Of a DNA stretch of 54,148 nucleotides, positions 41,905 through 52,200 are shown in pieces. The notes under the pieces are model-generated. The model had not been told where the DNA came from. It worked only from the letters and a program-made list of their open reading frames with translations, and did no database searches. Origin of the DNA: an uncultured Acetatifactor sp. GTDB taxonomy: Bacteria > Bacillota > Clostridia > Lachnospirales > Lachnospiraceae. The DNA lies in contig CAJTMX010000028.1 of NCBI GenBank assembly GCA_910577235.1, positions 1 through 54,148 of the forward strand, written 5' to 3'. A program made the translations under genes and the position numbers. Position 1 is the first letter of the stretch, and each line of letters starts with the position of its first letter.

Positions 41905-42174
41905 TTGGAGCTGACGAAGGAAACCCTTATAAAAATGGCGGAGGTGGATATTAGGACCGTGGATATTTCTGAACTCACCGACCTGCGGGATATAGAGATT
42001 GACACTTCACAGCCAGTGGAGAAAAAGCTGGCCGCTTTTGCCAGACAGACAAAGAATGTCTATGTGAACCGGATCGGGGATTATGTGGTGAAAGTCCGGT
42101 TCCAGGAGAGCGGAGCCACGATAGATGACAAGATGGCGGAGTATCTGCGGAGAATGTCGGAAATATACCTATAG
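41905..42174 (+). CDS. DUF6870-like small protein, copy 2
   Basis: 89 aa from TTG 41905 (AAGGGGGA 7 nt upstream). Same pattern as the 90-aa protein at 31494 (DIEIDTSQPVEKKLAAFARQ, YVVKVRFQESG, IDDKMAEYLRRM). It precedes the second recombinase triplet by 130 bp, repeating the order of module 1. Confidence 0.6.
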   Translation: MELTKETLIKMAEVDIRTVDISELTDLRDIEIDTSQPVEKKLAAFARQTKNVYVNRIGDYVVKVRFQESGATIDDKMAEYLRRMSEIYL

Positions 42175-42305
42175 AACATTTTTCATAAAGCATTCATAAG
42201 CATTTGTTGCTCTGATGGCAGGACAAATCAGTGGAACTCCTGACTTTGGGTTTTGAAAGCCATCAGGTTTTCGTTGACATGAGAATATAAGTCAGGAGTG
42301 ATACC

Positions 42306-44054
42306 ATGAAAGAAGTAAAGGGACAAAGACATTTCTATGCGGCCATGTATCTCCGCCTTTCCAGGGAGGACAGTGATGTAGGAACCACCGCTGGTCCTGA
42401 AAACGCCGGGGGAAAAGCCGGCATATTCAGAGCCGAGAGCAACAGCATTGGCAGTCAACGGGAGCTGATCCGCTCTTTTATCAGGGAACAGGCGGATATC
42501 GAACTCTTTGACTGTTATGCGGATGACAATTATTCCGGCAGCAATTTCAACAGACCAGAATTTAGAAGGATGATGGGCGATATCGAGGCGGGCAGGGTGA
42601 ACTGCGTCATTGTGAAAGACCTGTCCCGTTTCGGGCGGGATTATATCGAGACAGGAAGGTATCTGGACCGGATATTTCCGGCTCTTGGGGTGCGTTTTAT
42701 CGCTCTTACCGACCACTACGACAGCTTAGCGGCGGACGCCGGGGAGCGGAACATTGTGCTGCCGGTTAAAAATTTTATAAACGACAGCTATTGCCGGGAT
42801 ATTTCCACTAAGGTCAAGAGCCAGCTTGCAGTCAAGCGTGGGAACGGGGAATGCCTGGCTGCTTTCGCCGTATATGGCTACCGGAAATCGCCGGCGGATA
42901 GAAACAGGCTGCTGGTGGACGACTACGCTGCCGGGATCGTACGGAGAATTTTTGCCTGGAAGATTGAGGGGATGGCGGTCGCCGCCATCGCGGAGAAACT
43001 AAATGCCCTTTACATCCTGTCCCCGAGGGAATATAAGAAATCCCTGGGGCTTAACTACCGGGGCGGTTTTTCGGGGGGAAACAGCTCTAAGTGGAGCGAT
43101 ACGGCGGTCAAACGGATTTTGACCAACGAGACTTACCTGGGACATCTGGTACAGGGAAAGACAGAGCGGATCAATTACAAGATAAAGAAATGCGTGGAAA
43201 AACCCAGAGAGGAATGGGTTCGGGTGGAAAACACCCATGAGGCCATTATCTCCGCGGACGATTTTGCCATTGTGCAGAATCTCCTTACATCGGACGGGCG
43301 CATCAGCCCGGCGGGGAAAGAGTTAAGCCCGTTCGTGGGGCTGCTGTTCTGCGGGGACTGCAAAGAGCAGATGGTAAGGCGTGTCAACCGCTATAAGGGG
43401 ACAGAAAAGATATATTATATATGCTCCACAAAGAACCGTGGGGAGGGATGCAGCCGTCACAGCATCCAGGAGACAGCGCTGAGGGAACTGGCTGAAACTG
43501 CCATCCGCCGGTATGCCAATGACTTTCTGGAACAAGGGCGGCTGTACTCACAGGCAAAGGAATGTGAGGCGAACTTGCAGGCAGTCATCCATTATAATAG
43601 AGAAATTGCCCGTCTGAAACAGGAACAGGATAAATACTACAGTCTGTGTGCGGGACTGTATGAGGATCTGCGTACAGGCGTTGTCACGAAGGAGGAATTT
43701 GAGCGGCTTCACGGCGAATTCCAGAGAAAGGCAGATACACTGTCAGCGGCGGAGGAAAGCCAGGAGCGGCTGGTACGGGAACTGTTTAAATCCGGCGTAC
43801 TCAGTGCGGGACGGCTGCAATCCTTTAAAAATTCTCTGGAGTTAAAGGAAATTGACCGCCATACCCTTGCCAGCCTTGTGAAAAGGATCTGGGTCTATGA
43901 GGGAAAGCGGGTAGAAATCGAATTTTACTTTACCGATCAGTACCGGGCCATGGCGGATTTTAACGAAAAGACAGCCTCCGATCCCTCCTTGATATACCTC
44001 CATGCGGAGAATGCAGTGAAAAATGCACCCGCCGGAATGGAAAGGAGGGCGTGA
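42306..44054 (+). CDS. Large serine recombinase A, module 2
   Basis: 582 aa. Nucleophile Ser19 in YLRLSREDS; VKDLSRFGRDYIETG; recombinase domain; Zn ribbon (LFCGDCKEQM ... CSTKNRGEGC); coiled coil; ELKEIDRHTLASLVKRIWVYEGKRVEIEF end. Along its whole length it is closest to the recombinase at 31905. Confidence 0.9.
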   Translation: MKEVKGQRHFYAAMYLRLSREDSDVGTTAGPENAGGKAGIFRAESNSIGSQRELIRSFIREQADIELFDCYADDNYSGSNFNRPEFRRMMGDIEAGRVNCVIVKDLSRFGRDYIETGRYLDRIFPALGVRFIALTDHYDSLAADAGERNIVLPVKNFINDSYCRDISTKVKSQLAVKRGNGECLAAFAVYGYRKSPADRNRLLVDDYAAGIVRRIFAWKIEGMAVAAIAEKLNALYILSPREYKKSLGLNYRGGFSGGNSSKWSDTAVKRILTNETYLGHLVQGKTERINYKIKKCVEKPREEWVRVENTHEAIISADDFAIVQNLLTSDGRISPAGKELSPFVGLLFCGDCKEQMVRRVNRYKGTEKIYYICSTKNRGEGCSRHSIQETALRELAETAIRRYANDFLEQGRLYSQAKECEANLQAVIHYNREIARLKQEQDKYYSLCAGLYEDLRTGVVTKEEFERLHGEFQRKADTLSAAEESQERLVRELFKSGVLSAGRLQSFKNSLELKEIDRHTLASLVKRIWVYEGKRVEIEFYFTDQYRAMADFNEKTASDPSLIYLHAENAVKNAPAGMERRA

Positions 44055-44055
44055 T

Positions 44056-45777
44056 ATGGGGAGAACATCAAAGCGCGCCCATGCCCCCGGCAGCGCCGTA
44101 GCTGCAGCCCAGGGAACAGGCCAGGAAAAACAACGGGGAACCAGGCTGTATAAGGCGGGCATCTATGCCAGACTGTCCTCAGATCAGGATATGAAAAAGA
44201 ACGAATCCGCAGAAGTGCAGATCGAGATTGCGGAGAAATATGTGGAGGACTGGAACCGGCGGCACAGAGATAAGATAGAAGTCGTTGGCCGTTATACCGA
44301 CCTGGGGAAAACAGGGACGAATTTCGACCGTGACGCCTTTAAACAACTGATGCAGGATGTGCGGCTGGGAGACATTAACTGTGTGATCGTAAAGGATCTG
44401 TCCAGATTTGGCAGGAACTACCTGGAGGCAGGAAATTACATAGAGAAGATCTTCCCGTTTTTGGGCGTCCGGTTCATTGCGGTTGCGGACGGGTACGACA
44501 CCGGCGCAGACGGCAGTAACACAGGGCAGATGGCATCCGAGATAAAAAATCTGGTAAACGACATGTACGCCAAAGATTTTTCCGCCAAGGCAAAGCTGTC
44601 CCTGAAACAGCGCCGGGAGGAGGGCTCCTATGTGGGAGGCTTACCGCCCTACGGCTACGAGGCATATCAGGAGGGACGGATCAGGAGGCTCCGTCCCGAT
44701 AGGAACACGGCAGAAATCGTCCGTGTAATTTATGAGCTGTTTGTGGAGACGGAAAATTGTCAAGCCGTGGCGGATTGGCTGAATAAAAGAAGAATCAATC
44801 CGCCGTCCGCATATAGGAAAAGCGGGGAGGTTTACTGTCCGCCGGGAACAGAGTACAGAGGCTGGAGCAGGGGAGCCGTGGAACGAATCGTGAAAAGCGA
44901 GACCTATATCGGTGCCTTGGTACAGGGCAAAACTTCCCTTACCGCAAGAAAGGAAGAAAACCGTATCCGCAAGCCGGAAGAGGAATGGGTAAAAAGAGAG
45001 AACACCCATGAGCCGTTGATCGACCTGAAATTATACAAACAAGCTCGCAATATCTGTTGCAAAATCCAGGAACGCACGAACAGCCACGGGCATCCCACGC
45101 AAGGCTGTCCTATCGAAGAAAATATATTTGACAAGGTGCTTTACTGCGGTGTTTGCGGCAGGAAGATGACCAGAAACAGCCAGGTTCAAGAATATGTGGA
45201 CGGCAGGCGGGAACGCAGGGAGGGGTATTTTTGCCTGAACAGTATCGGCGCCAAAAGAGAGCACGGTACGGTTACAAACAGAATTTCCCAGACCGAGCTG
45301 ACGGATATTCTGTCTGTCCTGTTTCAGACAGAGTTTGCCACCTGGTTAAAAAAGCAAAAAGATTATGTGGAGCAGGGGCAGGCTCTGGTGCGGCAGAAAC
45401 AACAGGAACTGGAGCAGAAACTGCGGCAGGCGGACAGGCAGCTTTTGACGCTTTCAGAGGAAGAGGGCAAGAAATACATGGCATACCGCACAGGAAAGCT
45501 AGCCCAGGAGGAATATGTTCGCTACCGGCTCTGGAAAGACGAGCGACTGATGGAATTAGAAAAGCAGAAAAGCCAGTATCAGGAGACGGCAAAGAATCTG
45601 AAACAGAAAGGGGAAACATACTTAAAGGCAGTGCGCTCCCTCGTCAAGCTGAAAACCCATAAAAAACTGACCAAAGATCTGGTGGAGGCATTGATCGAGA
45701 AAATATATGTCTATCCGGGCAAACGGGTAGAGATCGTGTTCACTTACGGCGATATCTGGACAGAGGGGGTGAAGTGA
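44056..45777 (+). CDS. Large serine recombinase B, module 2
   Basis: 573 aa from ATG 44056 (GGAGGG 7 nt upstream), 1 nt after the preceding stop. A basic N-terminal extension (MGRTSKRAHAPG), then nucleophile Ser41 in YARLSSDQD; VKDLSRFGRNYLEAG; Zn ribbon LYCGVCGRKM ... CLNSIGAKREHG; long coiled coil. Counterpart of the recombinase at 33612. Confidence 0.9.
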   Translation: MGRTSKRAHAPGSAVAAAQGTGQEKQRGTRLYKAGIYARLSSDQDMKKNESAEVQIEIAEKYVEDWNRRHRDKIEVVGRYTDLGKTGTNFDRDAFKQLMQDVRLGDINCVIVKDLSRFGRNYLEAGNYIEKIFPFLGVRFIAVADGYDTGADGSNTGQMASEIKNLVNDMYAKDFSAKAKLSLKQRREEGSYVGGLPPYGYEAYQEGRIRRLRPDRNTAEIVRVIYELFVETENCQAVADWLNKRRINPPSAYRKSGEVYCPPGTEYRGWSRGAVERIVKSETYIGALVQGKTSLTARKEENRIRKPEEEWVKRENTHEPLIDLKLYKQARNICCKIQERTNSHGHPTQGCPIEENIFDKVLYCGVCGRKMTRNSQVQEYVDGRRERREGYFCLNSIGAKREHGTVTNRISQTELTDILSVLFQTEFATWLKKQKDYVEQGQALVRQKQQELEQKLRQADRQLLTLSEEEGKKYMAYRTGKLAQEEYVRYRLWKDERLMELEKQKSQYQETAKNLKQKGETYLKAVRSLVKLKTHKKLTKDLVEALIEKIYVYPGKRVEIVFTYGDIWTEGVK

Positions 45778-45778
45778 C

Positions 45779-47341
45779 ATGAGTGAAAAGCAGAGAACAG
45801 CCATTTACCTGCGGATATCCCAGGAGGATACCCAGCCGGAAATGAGGAAAAGGGGACGGGAAGAGAGCAACAGCATCGGCAGTCAGAGAAAATATTTGCT
45901 GGAATACATAGGCTGTGACCCCCGGCTGGCAGACAGTGAAGTAATTGAATTTTGCGACGATGGCTTTACCGGAACCAACATGGAGCGGCCCGGGATGCAG
46001 GAATTGCTAAAACAGGTCAGGCAGAATCGGATCGGCTGCATCCTAGTAAAAGATATGTCCCGCTTTTCCAGAGACTATATAGAGATGGGAACTTATCTGA
46101 GCCAGATATTTCCCTTTATGGGAGTGGACTTCATAGCGATCAATGACGGCTATGACAGCAGGGAGCATGACGGCGCATCAATTACTCTGGACACAGCGTT
46201 TCAAACCCTACTCTATGACCTGTACAGCAAGGACGTATCTGTCAAAGTAAAGGCATCCTTTGACAGTAAATGCGCAGGCGGGGAATATGTGTTTGGACAG
46301 GTTCCCATGGGATATGAAAAAAGCAAGGAAGTAAAAAATACAGTGATTGTCAATGAAAGAGAGGCAGAGATCGTCCGCTATATCTTTTCTCTGGCGGCAG
46401 AGGGTATGAGCACTGCACAGATCGTAAAGAGACTTCACGCAGAGCAGATTCCCACAGCGAGCCAGCTGCGTTACCCTGATAAAAAGCCCCCAAAGGAAAA
46501 ACACACTTGGAGTATGAATGCTGTTCGTGGAATTTTGGACAATCGTTTTTACCTTGGGGAAATGGCCTATGGAAAGACCATCAGCAAGTCCGTTGGCAGC
46601 AAGGGCAGAATTGCGGTTCCCAAAAGTGAGTGGAAAGTAATTGAAAACCACCATGAGCCATTGGTGACACCGGAGTTGTTTGCCTGTGCCGCAAAGAAGG
46701 CTCTGGGTTACTCCACGAAAAGAAAGAGGGAAAAGCATCCGCTGACAGGGAAAATATATTGCGGTGGGTGCGGATACGCTTTGAAGTATAAGCCCAAAAG
46801 AGAAAAATTTCCACGGCATTTCTGGTGTAGTCAACATGCCATTTTGCAGATACCAGAGTGCTGTACCTATATCAATGCATCCATACTGGAGGAAATAGTA
46901 CTCACGCTATTAAATAAAGAACTGCTGCGCAGGGGCGATCTGTTAAGGCAGAGAGGGAATCTGGAACAGTTTCAGAAACAGGTTCTGGAGGGACTTGCCA
47001 GAAAAGCCAGGCAGTACAGGAAACAATACCACGATATGCAGAATGAAAAGGATTCCCTGTACGAAAACTATGCGGATGGCCAGATGGATGCCCAAGAATA
47101 CCGTAGCAGGGCCGATCAGTTGGATGGTCAGATGGAGGAACTGGCGGGTAAGATAAAAGCAGTAGAGACGAAACATGACAGGGTGGAGGAAGAGACGGGG
47201 AAAGATATTCAGGATATGAAACAGATCATACGCTATTCGCATTTGGAGGAGTTGACGCAGGAGGTGGTGGATGTTTTTATTAAAAAGGTGACGGTATATA
47301 AGGGGAAACGGGTGGAGATTGAGTGGAATTTTTCGGAGTGA
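45779..47341 (+). CDS. Large serine recombinase C, module 2
   Basis: 520 aa, starts one base after the preceding stop. Nucleophile Ser14 in YLRISQEDT; VKDMSRFSRDYIEMG; recombinase domain; Zn ribbon (IYCGGCGYALK ... CSQHAILQIPECC); coiled coil; VVDVFIKKVTVYKGKRVEIEW end. Counterpart of the recombinase at 35321. The frame is full length, so module 2 may still be active. Confidence 0.9.
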   Translation: MSEKQRTAIYLRISQEDTQPEMRKRGREESNSIGSQRKYLLEYIGCDPRLADSEVIEFCDDGFTGTNMERPGMQELLKQVRQNRIGCILVKDMSRFSRDYIEMGTYLSQIFPFMGVDFIAINDGYDSREHDGASITLDTAFQTLLYDLYSKDVSVKVKASFDSKCAGGEYVFGQVPMGYEKSKEVKNTVIVNEREAEIVRYIFSLAAEGMSTAQIVKRLHAEQIPTASQLRYPDKKPPKEKHTWSMNAVRGILDNRFYLGEMAYGKTISKSVGSKGRIAVPKSEWKVIENHHEPLVTPELFACAAKKALGYSTKRKREKHPLTGKIYCGGCGYALKYKPKREKFPRHFWCSQHAILQIPECCTYINASILEEIVLTLLNKELLRRGDLLRQRGNLEQFQKQVLEGLARKARQYRKQYHDMQNEKDSLYENYADGQMDAQEYRSRADQLDGQMEELAGKIKAVETKHDRVEEETGKDIQDMKQIIRYSHLEELTQEVVDVFIKKVTVYKGKRVEIEWNFSE

Positions 47342-47343
47342 GA

Positions 47344-47376
47344 ATGGGGAGCTTATGAGACTCCCCATTTAAAAAA
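47344..47376. terminator. Bidirectional terminator between module 2 and the TIR gene
   Basis: ATGGGGAG (47344-47351) pairs with CTCCCCAT (47361-47368), with TTTAAAAAA after it and T-rich sequence on the minus strand. It serves two convergent genes. Confidence 0.65.
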
Positions 47377-48249
47377 CTATTCAATACGTAAATTTTTGAT
47401 GACTAGATTTGCTTTTTCTGTAACGTTTTTTCTATGTACTACAAATTTGATTTGTGGTACATCTTGCCAATAGGAAATGTGATTGCAAAATTGCCCCAAA
47501 GGTATTTTAATTGATTTTTCATCCTCATTTATGTAAATTTCATATGGAATATCTATATCATTAAGGCGAAGTTCGACATCAATTAAATGAATACCTGCAT
47601 CGGCATATGCCTCAAAGCAAATATTTTTTCTATTTATATAATAGCTTGTAAAGTTACGAATACCATTAAAAACTACGATATCACATAACTTACTATTTGT
47701 TTGAGAAAAGTCTATTTGTGCAAAAATAGTATTTGCCGAAGAATTTTTTTTGATGATTTTACAACCATCGTTTTCGGAATCGTCTATACAATAACTTCTG
47801 GAAAAAGACATATCTATATGGCGTTGGTTTTCCATTACTGATTGTAGGAAATTGTCACGTGCCATTTCCCAATTTGTTGGAGAAGGTGAGATATTGAATT
47901 TGTTCTTTAAAACATCTAATAATTCGTTAAAGGATGCTTTTGTCATTGAATCACAATTTCCTAATTTAATTCCTATTTTGGTATTCCCGACAACACCTTT
48001 TACGTCTGGAAAATCCAGCCCATTCAGTAAAAAATTAAGGCTGTCTGAACGCTTAAGCCATACGGCACCCATCTCATTAAGACAAACAGGACTTGAATAG
48101 TAGTTATCAGAAAGAAAGAAGATAACGTATAGTTCTTCAGTAGATAAATAATTATTTAGATAGTCATAAATATCATTCATGATAGAAATTTTGGTTTCGG
48201 GAACGGAAGTACATAAAATATCCTTTTCGGTTAAACCAATTTTATACAT
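47377..48249 (-). CDS. TIR-domain protein, main open part of a frameshifted gene
   Basis: 290 aa on the minus strand. Residues 1-95 are a TIR domain that lacks its first strand: YKIGLTEKDILCTSVPETKI, YVIFFLSDNYYSSPVCLNEMGAVWL (with the conserved Cys-x-x-Glu; Glu is the usual NADase catalytic residue). The C-terminal half is a beta-rich domain of unknown type. No RBS fits the first ATG. The true start lies 68 nt further upstream in another frame (next entry). TIR proteins of this kind act in bacterial antiphage defence. Confidence 0.8.
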   Translation of the reverse strand: MYKIGLTEKDILCTSVPETKISIMNDIYDYLNNYLSTEELYVIFFLSDNYYSSPVCLNEMGAVWLKRSDSLNFLLNGLDFPDVKGVVGNTKIGIKLGNCDSMTKASFNELLDVLKNKFNISPSPTNWEMARDNFLQSVMENQRHIDMSFSRSYCIDDSENDGCKIIKKNSSANTIFAQIDFSQTNSKLCDIVVFNGIRNFTSYYINRKNICFEAYADAGIHLIDVELRLNDIDIPYEIYINEDEKSIKIPLGQFCNHISYWQDVPQIKFVVHRKNVTEKANLVIKNLRIE

Positions 48250-48317
48250 AAAATTAACAAATGAAGTGACTGCACTTAGATCATTGCTGGAATGACTTAA
48301 AAAAGTTTACAACTCAT
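48250..48317 (-). pseudogene. Out-of-frame 5' end of the TIR gene
   Basis: On the minus strand ATG 48317 has GGAGG 8 nt upstream (48330-48326). It reads MSCKLF and then hits TAA because a T tract at 48304-48299 has six T. Adding one T gives MSCKLFLSHSSNDLSA and continues in frame into MYKIGLTEKD, restoring the canonical TIR FxSHSS first strand. So a single-base loss disrupts an otherwise intact gene of about 313 residues. Confidence 0.75.
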
Positions 48318-48331
48318 AGTTTCAACCTCCG

Positions 48332-49212
48332 TAAAAGATATCTTAATAATAGCATATTTTATATAATTATGCTACATGTTTTTTGCTATTTTTCCATAAT
48401 TAAAGATATCCGAAAAAAATATGAAAAAGTTTTTGCTCAGGGACGTTAGGAAAATACTTGGGAAGAATAAATATACACATAAAATGAAACAAGAAAATAA
48501 AAGCATCCAGAGACAACTTAAGCATAAAAGTTAAAGGAAACATTCAAGGGGGGGTGCCCCTGCCTTTAGAATTTTGATATTGAACATAAACAGTATCTGA
48601 AAAACTATAGAAAAGGAATAACTTGGCATTAATTGCCCATCAATTTTTTCTTAACTTGGCACTAACTTACCATACTCCCAACGAATTTTGCGCTTTCCCA
48701 GACTTTCCCCCTGAAAAAACCTCAAAAAGCTCGTGACACTAACTTGACATACTCGGGGTATGGTAGGTTGAATCTGCGGAGGGTGTTTGACGTGCTGGCG
48801 GGGGTGGTTGGCGGGTGAGGCGATCTATTTGAAAGAGAATGGCACGATATATTACCCATTTAATTGAATAAAAACCGAATACTTTAAATGCATATTGTAT
48901 CCATTGATTTGTTTGTCATATCAAATATGTAATTAAAATCAACATCTGATTATGAGAAGTGTATAATTAGATGTTGATTTTTTAGATAAATCAAACTATA
49001 GAAAAGGATGATCTGTGGGTTTTGATACAATCAGTGTATATAGATTTTTTAACCTCCACCTGTTTGGGCATGAACAACACAAAGGTTATTACATGGTCAT
49101 TTATCCGGTTATGGGCTTTAATTTAGAAAGATTCGGATTAACTCCAATGATAACCATTTTATGAACATAAATTTTATGCAATATAAAACAACATAGATAC
49201 ATTATAAAAATG
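48332..49212. other. AT-rich intergenic region with short imperfect repeats
   Basis: About 880 bp without a credible gene. Three imperfect repeats are at 48622-48640 (CTTGGCATTAATTGCCCAT), 48655-48679 (CTTGGCACTAACTTACCAT...) and 48732-48757 (GTGACACTAACTTGACATAC...); a related one occurs at 38498. GGGGTGCCCCT (48553-48563 area) is a small hairpin. Nothing else recognised. Confidence 0.4.
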
Positions 49213-49241
49213 TTGAAAAATACAACCTGGTGATATATTAT
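49213..49241 (+). promoter_or_regulatory. Promoter of the RHS gene
   Basis: TTGAAA (49213-49218) and TATTAT (49236-49241), 17-bp spacing, 34 nt before the start codon. Confidence 0.55.
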
Positions 49242-49274
49242 TAAATAAGATGTGTAAGAGAGGGGAAATAACAA

Positions 49275-52200
49275 ATGAAAACCAAGCCAATAAGCACCAA
49301 ACTAAGAAAACTGCTGGTCACTCTGCTGACAGCGGCATTGCTGTTGTCGGATCACACGATCCTGTACGCTGCCGAGGCGGGCGCTGCTGAGGCCGCCATT
49401 GCAGACGATACACAGCAGACTGGGACGGAAGAAAACGCAGGCACTGTCTCTGGCGGAGATGTGGGAGATAACACAACCGTTGGAAAGGGAGAAAAGCCTG
49501 CTGAAAATACAGGAAATACTATAGATTCTGACGACAAACCGGATAGTCCGGAAGACACTTCCGAAACCGTCTCCGGGGGAGATGCCGGAACGGTCTCCGG
49601 CGGAGACGCGATGAAACCCGGCCGTCTGCCGGAGGCCTTCTATGAGGAGGAGATACCGAAATCCTATGGTACGCTGGTCTCTTACGACCAATACAGCCGC
49701 ACCTACCACGTGGACGGGAATCGCTATGTGACCGTGGTGGGCAACGACGGAGCCACCTACATAGACGATGACGGCAGTCTGCGGCCTGTGGACAACACAT
49801 TGGAAAAAGATACCACCGCAGTCTTTGGTCTGCTCGGCGGGGAAGAAACCAGCTACATAAACAGGGCCAATGATTACACGGTAGTCCTGCCGGAAAACCT
49901 TGACAGGGAGCAGGGAAAAGGCATCACCATTGCCAACGAGGAGGCCGTGATCACCCTGTACCCGGCGGAGGGCGATTTTACGGGCGGGCTGGCAAAAGAC
50001 AACGCCGTCCGCTACAGCGAAGTGTTCCCCGGCGTGGACTATCAGTACACCGTGCTGGGAAACAGCGTAAAAGAAGATATCATCCTGCTGGAGAGGGGAG
50101 AGAGGAACAGCTTTTCCTATCTGATCGATCCCTGCGGTCTGGCGGGAGAAATCCGCAGCAACACCCTGTACCTGTATGAGCCGGGGACAGATCCGGAGAA
50201 GGCCGTCTTTGTGGTGGAGGCTCCGGAGATGATGGACAGCGCCGAGGAGATTAGTTTTGGCGTCAGCATGTCCATGGAGGAGCAGGGAGATCTGCTGCTG
50301 GTGACGGTGACGGCGGATGAAGAGTGGCTCTCCGCGCCGGAGAGAGTGTATCCCGTGCGCATAGACCCCACGGCCATCCAGGTGACCGGCAGCGCCATCC
50401 GCATGACCTGCGCGGAGGAGGGAAGTCCCAATACCATAATCGGCGACAATCAGTACCCCTTTGTGGGCTATGACGACGGTGTCACCTCCGGCACCTATGC
50501 GGGATTTGGCAGCCGCCACCTTAACTGCAGAACCTACTTTGCCATAGACTATGACTTCAATTCCCTGTTGTCCGAGGCGGAAATCGTGTCGGCCACGTTC
50601 CAGGTGACACAAAAGACAAGATGGAGCAAGGGCAAGAGCGAATTCGGTATTTACGGCGTGGAAGAACCCTGGGAGGTGAGGAGCCTTACCTGGAACAACC
50701 AGGTGAACTATACCCACCGTTTTCTGGATGCCCAGTATGCCAGCGCCGTCAGAGGAGAGGCGGTCTCCTATGACGTGACAGAGGAAGTCAGTGCCTGGAT
50801 CAACGGCATGGAAGAAAACCACGGTTTTGTCATGAAAGCCCAGGTGGAGGCGCCCAATAAGGAGCAGGCTGCGGCGGGGGTCAAGATGCAGTGCGAGGTG
50901 CTGTATAACGGCGCCTCCGCCAAGTACGCCCCCAAACTGATCCTGTCCTGGACCGGGGAATTGACGGATCTGGATTCCCTGAGCCTGGACGATACCACCA
51001 TCGACATTTACCCCGTGGTGGAGAGGAAAGGGGATAAATCCACCAACACACTGGGCGTTGTGGCCCATGGCCAGGCCAAAGCCGGAAGTATCGTACACTA
51101 TCAGCTTATCAATGGCAGCACCGGGGAAGTGGAGGCCCAGACCAGTCTGATCTATCCCGACTCCGAACTCTATGCAGGGGCCTTCCCCACGGCCGTTGCC
51201 TATAACAGACGCTTATCCAACTGGCAGAGCGAGGTATTCTCGAACCTGACACCGGGCCAGATCTACTATATTACCGCCTATGCCGAGGGCCTGGTGACTG
51301 ATCCGCTGCTCCCCGGCTCAGAGGGCGTGATGGGCGTGGGAGCCACGGTGACCAGCGATACGTTCCTGATTTATGAGGAGGGCGCATTTGATCTGATCCC
51401 CCGCATTGCCCTGCACTACGGGGTGGATGTGAATACCATCATGGCGGATATGCAGATGCAGGACGCCCTGACTGTGGAGGGGAACCGGCTCTTTATCCGC
51501 AACCCTCAGAATACAACACCCTATGAGGCGGGAGAACTGTCCGACTACTGGAGAGCCGTGCTGGACGGGCTGCTCCTGGGCCGGGCGGAAAACTGCGTCT
51601 TTGGCTTTGAGCCGGTGAACCTGAACACCGGTAACTTTTACATGGAGCAGACGGATGCGGAGATCGCAGATATCGGGGGCAGCTTTGCCTTTGCCAGACA
51701 GTACAATTCCAAGGGTGCCGGTTACGCGGGCAGCCTGGGGTATGGGTGGAGTACGCCCTTTGATGAGCGGCTGGGAGAACTTTCCGACGGCACGGTTCTA
51801 TGGCTTTCCGGCACCGGCAGCATTGTGGCCTTTCAAAAAACGGCGGAGGGGTATGCGGCTCCCGACGGCTACGACTATGCGCTGGCAGAAGAGGGCGACG
51901 GCTTTGTCCTGACAGACTTGGGCAGCCTTCAAAAGCACCTGTTCAACGCCTATGGGATGCTGACAGGGCTGGAAGATATCTATGGTAACAGAACCATTCT
52001 GTCCTACGACATGGACTACCGCCTGAGCGCCGTCACATCTCCCTCCGGAAAGAACTATCTCGTGACGCTGGATGAAAAAAACCGGATCACACAAATCAGT
52101 CTGCCGGACGGCAACCATATCGGCTATACCTATGACGGGGCGGGAAACCTGACCACTGTGACAGACGCAGCGGGAGACCGGCGCATCTATACCTATGACG

